Shown piece after piece: positions 1 to 6,320 of a stretch of 16,758 nucleotides of DNA. Each line of letters opens with the position of its first letter. Positions within the stretch are counted from its first letter, which is position 1. Made by a program: the position numbers and the translations under genes. The notes beneath the pieces were generated by a model. The model searched no databases, had not been told where the DNA came from, and worked only from the letters and a program-made list of their open reading frames with translations. Origin of the DNA: Alphaproteobacteria bacterium (GTDB lineage Bacteria > Pseudomonadota > Alphaproteobacteria > Rhodobacterales > Rhodobacteraceae); the NCBI GenBank assembly GCA_013151535.1, contig JAADIC010000136.1, positions 1-16,758 of the forward strand. Reading direction: 5' to 3'.

Positions 1-46
1 CATAGGCCAAGCGGCCCTGAGTCGCCAACCCGTTGAGAAAAAATAC

Positions 47-55
47 TTATCCACA
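47..55 (+). other. Single consensus DnaA-box-like 9-mer
   Basis: TTATCCACA matches the strict bacterial DnaA box exactly. It lies about 50 bp upstream of the tetR start and just outside the dyad at 66-79. One isolated box is not an origin: I see no cluster of boxes and no AT-rich unwinding region beside it. It could be a chance match or a site for DnaA-dependent regulation. Confidence 0.3.
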
Positions 56-65
56 GGCTGGGAAT

Positions 66-79
66 TGAACATGTGTTCA
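66..79. promoter_or_regulatory. Dyad operator candidate for the TetR regulator
   Basis: TGAACA-TG-TGTTCA is a perfect 6-bp inverted repeat with a 2-nt spacer. It ends two bases before a good -10 hexamer (TATGAT, 82-87) and 26 bases before the ATG of the TetR gene. Short dyads overlapping the core promoter are the usual arrangement for TetR autorepression. That this protein binds here is inference. The site may also serve a divergent gene lying beyond the left edge. Confidence 0.5.
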
Positions 80-81
80 GT

Positions 82-87
82 TATGAT
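82..87 (+). promoter_or_regulatory. -10 element of the tetR promoter
   Basis: TATGAT differs from the TATAAT consensus at one position. No convincing -35 hexamer is visible at 16-18 bp upstream; the dyad occupies the spacer. Transcription would start around 94, giving a very short leader, so the -10 call is tentative. Confidence 0.35.
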
Positions 88-104
88 GGTTTGAAGGAGG
101 CTTG

Positions 105-692
105 ATGGCACGCAAAACCGGCTCACATTCCGAGGTTACCGGCCCGCGCATTCGCGCGGCGGCCCTGAAATTATTCGCCCGCCACGGTTATGCCGCCGTT
201 TCCATGCGCCAAATCGCGCGTGAAGTCGGGGTGCAGGCAGGGGCGCTTTACCTTTATACACCAGACAAGCAGGGGCTTTTGTTCGGGTTGTTGCAAGATC
301 ATATGACCGGATTGCTTGCGGCCTGGGCGGCGGAGGAAAAACCGTCTGATCCGGTCGAGCACCTGCATCACTTCACCCGCTTTCACATCTTTTACCATCT
401 TGAGAGGCCGGAAGATGTGTTCGTTTCTTATATGGAACTGCGCAATCTTGGGCCGGAAAACTTTGCAACCATCGAGGCCTTGCGCCGGACTTATGAGGAT
501 AAGTTACAGGCAATCTTGCAAGACGGGCAGGATAATGGGCAGTTTTCGCTCCCCGATGCCAAGCTGGCGACGCTGGCCCTGATTGCCATGCTGACCGGTG
601 TGAACACCTGGTATCGTGACGGTGGCCGGTTGAGCCGCGAAAAAGTCGAGGCGATTTACTGGGATATGGTGCGCAAGGCGGTTGCCGCCTGA
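105..692 (+). CDS. TetR/AcrR family transcriptional regulator
   Basis: One-component DNA-binding repressor of 195 aa, the normal TetR length. The N-terminal TetR_N domain spans about residues 12-62, with the helix-turn-helix near 34-53 (SMRQIAREVGVQAGALYLY). The ligand-binding C-terminal half is variable, as usual; its helical pattern (HLHHFTRFHIFYH, then a conserved-looking FVSYMELRNL) resembles regulators of acyl-CoA or fatty-acid metabolism, but the effector cannot be read from sequence. The start chosen is ATG at 105, 4 nt after AAGGAGG (94-100). A TTG directly before it is too close to the Shine-Dalgarno sequence. The gene converges on the HAD gene with only 6 nt between stop codons. A dyad and -10 upstream suggest autoregulation. 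The target operon is probably to the left of the window. Confidence 0.9.
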   Translation: MARKTGSHSEVTGPRIRAAALKLFARHGYAAVSMRQIAREVGVQAGALYLYTPDKQGLLFGLLQDHMTGLLAAWAAEEKPSDPVEHLHHFTRFHIFYHLERPEDVFVSYMELRNLGPENFATIEALRRTYEDKLQAILQDGQDNGQFSLPDAKLATLALIAMLTGVNTWYRDGGRLSREKVEAIYWDMVRKAVAA

Positions 693-698
693 CATATC

Positions 699-1478
699 TC
701 AGGCCGCATTGGCATCCAGTCGGGCGGGTATATCCATCACATCCGCCAGAACCTCCAGCGACAGATGGCTGATGCCCGACAGATCCCCTTCAAAAACCGA
801 AAACGGCGCGGCGGGATGGCCCAGATCGCTGATGACAACCCGTGCACCGGGGAATTTCTGGCCCATGGTGTAAAGGCTGGGCGTGGCAATAACCGCCATG
901 CCCAGACTTGCCGCCGCCGCCGCCCCTTGGGCAGAATTTTCAATGACGGCGATATCACCCGGTGGCAGGCCAAGATTTGCAACGCAGGTGCGGTAAGCCT
1001 GAACCGGTGAGGCCCCTTGCAAATCTTCCCCCGAGACAGCAACCGACAGGGCATCGACGATTTCAAGCCCGAACCGGTTGAACAGCAATGTTTCATATTC
1101 AAGGCGCGGGCCGGTCGAACAGATGGCCAGTTTAACACCGGAGGAGGCGATTTCACCCATCAGGCGGGCAACGCCGGGGCGCAGCGGGGCGGCCCCGGCT
1201 TCCAGCAGGTTGAAATAGATCTGTTGCTGGCGTTTGGGGATTTCATCCAGCAGGCCGTTACGCTCCAACCGGTTGAACATTGCGGGATTGCGCAGAAGCG
1301 CATAAAACTCAACCTCGGCGCCGGGAAGGGCATTGGTGAGTATCTGGGCGAAGGCGGCGCGCCCCCAGACCCAATCCAGCCCCAATTCGGCAAAGGCCTG
1401 ATTGAACGCGGCGCGTTTTACATCGGCGGTTTCGGCGATGGTTCCGCCCACATCGAAAATCACGGCTTTCAAGGTCAT
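699..1478 (-). CDS. CbbY-like HAD superfamily protein with degenerate active site
   Basis: Protein of 259 aa with HAD subfamily I architecture. The N-terminus (FDVGGTIAETADVKRAAFN, then GLDW) closely follows the CbbY/phosphoglycolate-phosphatase pattern FDxDGTLAET...AFN...GLDW. The nucleophile Asp9 is present, but the +2 acid/base Asp is Gly11 (DVGGT). Motif II looks intact (ICST, about 119-122). The loop that normally carries the catalytic Lys (KKPxPDxY) reads GASPVQAY around 155-162 and has no Lys. The motif IV acidic pair ED is E180-N181. Three of four catalytic features are therefore altered, so phosphatase activity is doubtful; it may bind a ligand or partner instead, or have another chemistry. 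It is last in a run of minus-strand genes, 127 nt after the M20 peptidase gene, and ends tail-to-tail with tetR. Confidence 0.85.
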   Translation of the reverse strand: MTLKAVIFDVGGTIAETADVKRAAFNQAFAELGLDWVWGRAAFAQILTNALPGAEVEFYALLRNPAMFNRLERNGLLDEIPKRQQQIYFNLLEAGAAPLRPGVARLMGEIASSGVKLAICSTGPRLEYETLLFNRFGLEIVDALSVAVSGEDLQGASPVQAYRTCVANLGLPPGDIAVIENSAQGAAAAASLGMAVIATPSLYTMGQKFPGARVVISDLGHPAAPFSVFEGDLSGISHLSLEVLADVMDIPARLDANAA

Positions 1479-1581
1479 TCTGGCCCCTTCATCTAATTCC
1501 CCCAGCGGGGTGATGACGCCAGCATGACTGAAACAGGTTAATGGGTGGTTACCGTCAACCCAAAATTCAATATATTGTGTT

Positions 1582-1598
1582 ATTACAATGCATTACAA
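1582..1598. repeat. Tandem ATTACAA direct repeat, 10-bp period
   Basis: ATTACAA occurs at 1582-1588 and 1592-1598, one helical turn apart, in the AT-rich gap between the M20 gene stop and the HAD gene start. The copies flank an AATGCATT palindrome (1587-1594). It could be a regulator site for the HAD gene (minus strand) or simply AT-rich spacer. Confidence 0.3.
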
Positions 1599-1605
1599 GA
1601 AGGTA

Positions 1606-3069
1606 TCACTGCGCCGCATTGCCGATCAGCACCTGATAGAACTGCACCGCCTGCGCCATTGCCTGAACCGAAATCCGCTCGTTGCGGCCATGCAGACGCT
1701 TGATATCCTCGCCCGTGAACACAAACGGATTGATCCGGTAACTGTCATCGGAAATCGTCTCGTAATGCACCGAATCCGTGCCTGCAACAGTCAGGCCCGG
1801 CACCACGATCAGATCGCCGAACACTTGCCGGAATGTGGTCGCCAGCATCTTGAAACCTTCACCGTTGCGATCAGAAACGCGGCTCGGCTCGTTGCCCCAA
1901 CCGCCCCTGATTTCAACCTTGATTTCTGGGTCATCGATCAGCGCCTTGGTATGGGCGATCAGGCTTTGAATGGAATCGCGCGGATGGATGCGAAAATTTA
2001 CCGTCGCCACTGCGGTTTGTGGCAGCACGTTTTCTTTGTTCGAGCCTTGCAGCATGGTCGGGGCCTTGGTTGAGCGCAGCATCGCATCGGTGGCGTTGGA
2101 GCCTGACAGAACGCTTTCAAGCACCGGCCGGTAAAGCCACTGATTGGCAAACAGCACCCGTTTTTCAAGCGAAAAATACGGTCCCAGCGCGTCAAAGAAA
2201 TCCTTGGACGCCCCGGTCAGGCCACCGGGCACAGGTTTGGCCTGAAGTTTGGTGATCGCCTTGGCCAGCTTGCTGACAGCGGTATCGCGCGGCGGCAAGG
2301 AGGAGTGGCCACCCTCGGCGCTGGCGGTAATATCAAGCGTCACATACCCCTTTTCGGCCACGTTGATGCTGGCCACATCCTGCCCCAGCCCCGAGATCAC
2401 ATCGCGCAGGATCATCGAGCCTTCGTCAAGCGACCACGCCATCTGGATATTCTGCGCCTTGAAATAAGCTGCAACCCCGCCGGCACCATCTGCGCCGCCG
2501 ATTTCCTCGTCATGGCCAAAGCTGAGGTAAATCGTGCGTTTGGGGGTGAAACCGGCTGCACTCATGGCCTCGACCGCCTCCATGATCGCCACCACCGCAC
2601 TTTTGTCATCGAGCGCCCCACGGCCCCAGATGAAGCCATCCGCCACGGCCCCGGAAAACGGTTTCTGCTGCCAATCGGACAGCCCGCTTGCAGCCACCGG
2701 CACCACGTCATAATGGGCCGTCAGAAGGATGGGCTTGAGGCTGTCGTCAGAGCCTTGCCAGCGGTATAGCGGGGTGAGCCCGGCGATCAACTGGCGGCTC
2801 ATGACCTTGTTGGCAAAGGGGTATGTGGCGACCAGCCAATCCAGAAACCCCTGAAAATCAGCACTGCGCACCGCATCCGGCTCGCCGGTGGAAATGGTTT
2901 GAAACCGGATCGCCTCGCCCATTCGGGCGGCAACCAGCGTTTCATCCACCTGCGGCAACTCGATCTGCGCGACCGCAACCGTATCCGGCGCATATTGCCA
3001 CGTTTTATAGGCCTGAACCGCGATCAGAACCACAAGGCCAAGGCCGAGCCAGCGAAAGAATTTTTTCAT
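1606..3069 (-). CDS. Membrane-anchored M20 family metallopeptidase (PM20D1/carboxypeptidase S-like)
   Basis: A 487-aa zinc-dependent amidohydrolase/exopeptidase. Residues 7-20 form a hydrophobic N-terminal segment after MKK, a signal anchor, so the catalytic domain is probably periplasmic. M20 motifs are intact: LTAHYDVVP (H119, catalytic D121), GALDDK (metal-bridging D154), GHDEEIGG (catalytic E188, metal E189), a Glu/Asp pair in SLDEG (about 215-216), the lid-domain GGHSSLPP, and C-terminal GTDSVHY (metal H435). Length and motif spacing fit the eukaryote-like carboxypeptidase S/PM20D1 branch, which acts on peptides or N-acyl amino acids; the substrate here is unknown. The ATG at 3069 is chosen over an upstream TTG at 3081 because the signal anchor begins directly there. 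It lies 73 nt after glyA on the same strand and may be cotranscribed. Confidence 0.9.
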   Translation of the reverse strand: MKKFFRWLGLGLVVLIAVQAYKTWQYAPDTVAVAQIELPQVDETLVAARMGEAIRFQTISTGEPDAVRSADFQGFLDWLVATYPFANKVMSRQLIAGLTPLYRWQGSDDSLKPILLTAHYDVVPVAASGLSDWQQKPFSGAVADGFIWGRGALDDKSAVVAIMEAVEAMSAAGFTPKRTIYLSFGHDEEIGGADGAGGVAAYFKAQNIQMAWSLDEGSMILRDVISGLGQDVASINVAEKGYVTLDITASAEGGHSSLPPRDTAVSKLAKAITKLQAKPVPGGLTGASKDFFDALGPYFSLEKRVLFANQWLYRPVLESVLSGSNATDAMLRSTKAPTMLQGSNKENVLPQTAVATVNFRIHPRDSIQSLIAHTKALIDDPEIKVEIRGGWGNEPSRVSDRNGEGFKMLATTFRQVFGDLIVVPGLTVAGTDSVHYETISDDSYRINPFVFTGEDIKRLHGRNERISVQAMAQAVQFYQVLIGNAAQ

Positions 3070-3136
3070 GATGCCACCCAAATGGAAATTTTGTCATGGC
3101 TATCACGAAACTTGTGGTGCTGGAAACCCAGTTGGT

Positions 3137-3154
3137 GAGGGGCTACATCCCCTC
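3137..3154 (-). terminator. Hairpin enclosing the glyA stop codon
   Basis: GAGGGG-CTACAT-CCCCTC on the plus strand is a perfect 6-bp inverted repeat whose loop contains the TAG stop of glyA (3143-3145). No U-run follows on the glyA transcript, so it is not a standard intrinsic terminator. It could be an mRNA 3'-end stabiliser or coincidence, since the stem partly encodes the C-terminal Glu-Gly. Confidence 0.25.
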
Positions 3155-4438
3155 GTAGATCGGGAACCGTGCGCAAAGTTCTGCGACCCGAGACTTGACA
3201 GCCGCTTCAACCGCATTGTTACCTTCTTCACCATTGGTGGCCAGACCATCGACGACCTCAACGATCATCTTACCGATCTCGGTAAATTCTGCTTCGCCAA
3301 AACCACGCGTCGTGCCCGCCGGTGTGCCAAGGCGCACGCCCGAGGTGACCGTGGGTTTTTCCGGGTCAAACGGAATGCCGTTCTTGTTGCAGGTGATATT
3401 GGCCCGGCCCAACGCCTTTTCGGTGGCGTTGCCCTTCACCCCCTTGGGGCGCAGATCGACCAGCATCACATGGGTGTCGGTGCCGCCCGTGACGATGTCG
3501 ATGCCGCCCTTCATCAGGGTTGCGGCCAACACCTGCGCGTTCTTGATGACCTGCTGCTGGTAGGTTTTGAACTCGGGCCGCAGAGCCTCGCCAAAGGCCA
3601 CGGCCTTGGCCGCGATCACATGCATTAGGGGGCCACCCTGAATGCCGGGGAAGATGGCGGAATTAACCTTTTTGGCAATCGTCGCATCATTGGTCAGGAT
3701 CATGCCACCGCGCGGGCCGCGCAGGGTTTTATGGGTAGTGGTGGTCGCCACATCGGCATGCGGGAATGGGCTGGGATGCTCGCCCGCTGCCACCAGACCG
3801 GCGAAATGCGCCATGTCGACGAACAGGTAGGCCCCGACCTTATCGGCAATTACGCGAAACTTGGCAAAATCAATCTGGCGCGGGATGGCCGAGCCACCGG
3901 CGATGATGATCTTCGGCTGATGTTCCACGGCCAAGGCCTCGACCTGATCGTAATCAATCAGATTGTCCTGCTGGCGCACACCATATTGCACCGCGTTGAA
4001 CCATTTGCCCGACTGGTTCGGGGCCGCGCCGTGGGTCAGATGACCACCCGAGGCCAAATTCATGCCCAGAATGGTATCGCCGGGCTGGATCAGTGCCTGC
4101 ATCACGCCTTGGTTGGCTTGGCTGCCGGAATTGGGCTGCACATTGACAAACTCACAACCGAAAAGCTGCTTGGCGCGGTCAATCGCCAGCGTTTCCGCCA
4201 CATCAACAAACTGGCAGCCGCCGTAATAGCGCCGCCCGGGATAGCCCTCGGCGTATTTGTTGGTCATGACGCTGCCTTGGGCCTGCATGACGGCACGCGA
4301 AACGATGTTCTCGCTGGCAATCAGCTCAATCTCGTCGCGCTGGCGGCCAAGCTCGTCGGTGATCGCGCCGAAAATCTCGGGATCGCGCGAGGAAAGTTCC
4401 TCGGTGAAAAAGCCGGTGTCGCGCACGGGTGCAGTCAT
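3143..4438 (-). CDS. glyA: Serine hydroxymethyltransferase
   Basis: Cytosolic PLP enzyme of 431 aa that interconverts serine + tetrahydrofolate and glycine + 5,10-methylene-tetrahydrofolate, the main source of one-carbon units. Family hallmarks are all visible: IELIASEN (about 37-44), KYAEGYPGRRYYGG (61-74), LFVDMAHFAGL (D208 and H211 contacting the cofactor), the PLP-lysine segment VATTTTHKTLRGPRGG with K237, and the C-terminal ...PIYEGM. The frame stays open for 69 codons upstream, but the start is set at 4438: AAAGGAGA sits about 9 nt before this ATG, and MTAPVRDTGFF matches a normal SHMT N-terminus. The upstream codons show no SHMT similarity. A direct repeat and a palindrome lie in the 302-nt upstream gap. 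The M20 gene follows 73 nt downstream. Confidence 0.98.
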   Translation of the reverse strand: MTAPVRDTGFFTEELSSRDPEIFGAITDELGRQRDEIELIASENIVSRAVMQAQGSVMTNKYAEGYPGRRYYGGCQFVDVAETLAIDRAKQLFGCEFVNVQPNSGSQANQGVMQALIQPGDTILGMNLASGGHLTHGAAPNQSGKWFNAVQYGVRQQDNLIDYDQVEALAVEHQPKIIIAGGSAIPRQIDFAKFRVIADKVGAYLFVDMAHFAGLVAAGEHPSPFPHADVATTTTHKTLRGPRGGMILTNDATIAKKVNSAIFPGIQGGPLMHVIAAKAVAFGEALRPEFKTYQQQVIKNAQVLAATLMKGGIDIVTGGTDTHVMLVDLRPKGVKGNATEKALGRANITCNKNGIPFDPEKPTVTSGVRLGTPAGTTRGFGEAEFTEIGKMIVEVVDGLATNGEEGNNAVEAAVKSRVAELCARFPIYEGM

Positions 4439-4611
4439 GGGGCGGTCTCCTTTAAGGCGGATCAAATCACTGTTCGCGCCCCCATAGCGCACGGAAATGC
4501 AGGGCGGAACACCGAAAGCGACAAAGGCGACGATTTGCGCGGCATTATTGCGCGAGAAGGCAGGTACCGGAGTTGAATAAAACCCATATTTTTCCTGCCG
4601 GTCCTTGTCTT

Positions 4612-4630
4612 TGAGCATCGGGTGAGCATC
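4612..4630. repeat. TGAGCATC direct repeat, 11-bp period, upstream of glyA
   Basis: TGAGCATC at 4612-4619 and 4623-4630, separated by GGG. An 11-bp period puts both copies on one DNA face, as with tandem response-regulator or LysR half-sites. It lies about 175-190 nt upstream of the glyA ATG. The binding protein is unknown. Confidence 0.4.
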
Positions 4631-4653
4631 AGGCAAAACCCGCAATTTGCTGC

Positions 4654-4675
4654 GCTAGCGGGCTAGCCCGCTAGC
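4654..4675. repeat. Perfect 22-nt palindrome built from GCTAGC octamers
   Basis: Three GCTAGC hexamers separated by GG and CC give an exact 22-nt palindrome (hairpin with 9-bp stem and CTAG loop). It lies between the 3' end of the decarboxylase gene and glyA. The same hexamer-plus-dinucleotide unit recurs at 7791-7836. CTAG is usually rare in bacterial genomes, so the clustering looks selected or mobile. No U-run follows on either strand. Confidence 0.7.
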
Positions 4676-4740
4676 TTAGTGGCGAAGCCATTTGCGGATG
4701 TCGGGAATTGACGCGGCCAACGGGCGTGCAGCAAGACCGG

Positions 4741-6183
4741 TCAGGCCAACCCTTTGGCCAGTTCCAAAACGCGCGCCACAAGAAATTCCAAATCCGCAAT
4801 CTGGGTGCGGTGGTTGGTGATATTGACCCTGATCGCCAACTTCCCGCCGAGCCGCGTGGTTGAGGGCGCAGCGAGCCCGCGTTCCTGCAACGCCACCACG
4901 ATCCGCGCATTCAGATCGTCAAGTGCCACCGCATCCAGCCCATCGGGAACGGCGCGAAAACAGGTGATGTTCAGGGCCACTGGGGCCAGCAATTCCAAGC
5001 CGTTTGCGCGGCGAACCATCCCGGCCAGCGCCTGCGCCTGATCGCAATTGTCAGCGATCTTTTCACCGATCCGGCGGGTTCCGAACCGCGACAGGTGATA
5101 CCAGATTTTCAACGCCCGAAAGCCGCGTGACAATTCTGGGCCGTATTCACAAAACCACGGATTGCCCGCCGCCAACCCGCGCGCCGCCCCCTCCAGATAA
5201 TCGGGGCGCTCGGAAAAGGCGCGGCGCTGGTCCTCGGCCCGGCGTATCAGCACAAAACCGGCATCGTAATTCACATGCATCCACTTGTGAAAATCAAAAG
5301 CGATCGAGGTGGAGCGTTCGATACCTTCGAGCAAATCCCGGGTGCGGCTGTTTAGCACCGCAAGCGCGCCAAAAGCGCCATCCACATGCAACCAAAGATC
5401 AAATTCCCCAGCAATATCAGCAAGTTCACGCAAAGGATCAACCGAGCCAACATTGACAGTACCTGCCGTACCGATCACACAAAAGGGCTGCAATCCATCG
5501 GCCAGATCGCGCTCGATCGCCGCGCGCAGGGCCGCGACATCCATGCGATAATCACCGTCAACCGGAATGGCGCGCAAGGCATCTTTACCGAGGCCGAGAA
5601 TGTCAAACGTGCGCGCGATGCAGCTATGGGCTTGCGTTGAGGCATAGCCGACAAGGCGTGGGCCGCCCTGTAATCCCGAGGCGCGCAAGCCCAGACCACC
5701 ATGCTTTTCGCGGGCGGATTTTAGCGCGATCAATGTCGCCATGGAGGTGCCGGAAACCACCAGCCCACCGGCGCTTTCGGGAAAGGAAAACATCTGGCGA
5801 CACCAGTCGATCACCTGTTTTTCGACATCAATCGCCACATGATCGCGCCCACCAAGATTGGCGTTCATGGCGGCGGTGAACATCTCGGGGATCAGCCCGT
5901 CAGGTGTGCCCGCCCCATGCACCCAGCCGAAAAACCGTGCGTGGGTATTGCCAACATTATAGGGCAGGAAATCTTGCGCGATCCGCTTGCAAAGCGCCGC
6001 GCGCGGCTGCCCCTCCAAAGGCAATTCCTGCTGCAGGCTTTTGCGGATATTTTCCGGAACCGGTTGCCAGACCGGTTGGCCGGAACGCCCCTCCATATGG
6101 TCAATTGCAGCGTCGAGCGCCGCGTGGGACTGGGCGCGAAAATCGGCCCAGTTTTCCGGGTCGAGGGTCGGTTTTCTGCCCAT
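4741..6183 (-). CDS. Group II PLP-dependent decarboxylase (aromatic-L-amino-acid decarboxylase-like)
   Basis: A 480-aa PLP enzyme expected to convert an L-amino acid to an amine + CO2. Conserved elements of the pyridoxal-dependent decarboxylase family are visible in order: an N-terminal helical domain with HARFFGWVHG (81-90), phosphate-binding VSGTSMATLIAL (about 143-154), the ring-stacking His186 in AHSCIAR, GTAGTVNVGSVDP (238-250), LHVDGAFG with Asp268, and the Schiff-base lysine K300 in FDFHKWMHVNYD. Length fits the class (about 470-490 aa). Substrate (Tyr, Trp, Phe, Glu or Asp derivative) cannot be assigned from sequence; the motif layout is closest to aromatic or aspartate decarboxylases. 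The ATG at 6183 follows AAAGGG. It is divergent from the secreted-protein pair across a 137-nt region with dyads. It is 302 nt from glyA, so probably a separate transcript. Confidence 0.92.
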   Translation of the reverse strand: MGRKPTLDPENWADFRAQSHAALDAAIDHMEGRSGQPVWQPVPENIRKSLQQELPLEGQPRAALCKRIAQDFLPYNVGNTHARFFGWVHGAGTPDGLIPEMFTAAMNANLGGRDHVAIDVEKQVIDWCRQMFSFPESAGGLVVSGTSMATLIALKSAREKHGGLGLRASGLQGGPRLVGYASTQAHSCIARTFDILGLGKDALRAIPVDGDYRMDVAALRAAIERDLADGLQPFCVIGTAGTVNVGSVDPLRELADIAGEFDLWLHVDGAFGALAVLNSRTRDLLEGIERSTSIAFDFHKWMHVNYDAGFVLIRRAEDQRRAFSERPDYLEGAARGLAAGNPWFCEYGPELSRGFRALKIWYHLSRFGTRRIGEKIADNCDQAQALAGMVRRANGLELLAPVALNITCFRAVPDGLDAVALDDLNARIVVALQERGLAAPSTTRLGGKLAIRVNITNHRTQIADLEFLVARVLELAKGLA

Positions 6184-6230
6184 GTTCTACCCTTTTTTCG
6201 CACGCGTTGGCCAGCCGACAATCTGGCATC

Positions 6231-6257
6231 GCTTTGACCAAACGGCAAGGTCAAAGC
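6231..6257. promoter_or_regulatory. 9-bp perfect inverted repeat in divergent promoter region
   Basis: GCTTTGACC (6231-6239) and GGTCAAAGC (6249-6257) are exact inverted copies separated by 9 nt, so arm centres are 18 bp apart. The element sits in the 137-nt gap between the divergent decarboxylase (start 6183) and secreted-protein gene (start 6321). Position and symmetry suggest an operator for a dimeric regulator acting on one or both genes. No regulator is encoded next to it. Confidence 0.5.
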
Positions 6258-6260
6258 CAG

Positions 6261-6273
6261 TGTCAGGTTGACA
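6261..6273. promoter_or_regulatory. TGTCA-GGT-TGACA dyad overlapping a -35 box
   Basis: A 5-bp inverted repeat with a 3-nt spacer; flanking CA/TG bases extend the symmetry with one mismatch. Its right arm is part of the TTGACA -35 hexamer of the promoter reading into the gene at 6321, so a protein bound here would be expected to block RNA polymerase. Confidence 0.4.
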
Positions 6274-6296
6274 GTGTAAATCGGCTTCTAAAGAAT
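6268..6296 (+). promoter_or_regulatory. Sigma-70-type promoter for the secreted-protein pair
   Basis: TTGACA (6268-6273) is a perfect -35 box. With a 17-nt spacer the -10 is AAGAAT (6291-6296, 4 of 6 consensus bases). The ATG at 6321 is about 25 nt downstream of the -10, with a GGGGAG Shine-Dalgarno sequence at 6309-6314. Confidence 0.55.
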
Positions 6297-6320
6297 GGCC
6301 GAAAAATAGGGGAGTGTGAA

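Larger units (their letters stand above)
4439..4740. other. 302-nt intergenic region upstream of glyA
   Basis: No gene of its own is supported. It contains the glyA Shine-Dalgarno sequence near 4449-4456, a TGAGCATC direct repeat (4612-4630), a perfect 22-nt GCTAGC palindrome (4654-4675) and a small TGGC-GAA-GCCA hairpin (4680-4690). The glyA reading frame is open through part of it, but without a Shine-Dalgarno-supported start. I recognised no riboswitch class. Confidence 0.6.

Noticed and set aside
1..3. Minus-strand ATG at the very left edge, possibly the start of a gene divergent from tetR.
   Set aside because: Only one codon is in the window and the upstream bases have no clear Shine-Dalgarno sequence, so it cannot be supported.
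1500..1510. CCCC-AGC-GGGG hairpin near the HAD gene start.
   Set aside because: A 4-bp stem with no U-run, located in the leader rather than at a gene end; too short to call a terminator or riboswitch.
3731..4576. Plus-strand open frame of 281 codons inside glyA.
   Set aside because: It is a GC-codon shadow of a clear housekeeping gene with no Shine-Dalgarno sequence or family motif.
4439..4645. N-terminal extension of glyA by 69 codons.
   Set aside because: SHMT similarity begins at MTAPV..., AAAGGAGA sits correctly before the ATG at 4438, and the extension has no recognisable domain.
5904..6320. Open plus-strand frame leading into the Inh-like gene.
   Set aside because: It is antisense to the decarboxylase gene, and the signal peptide plus Shine-Dalgarno sequence put the start at 6321.
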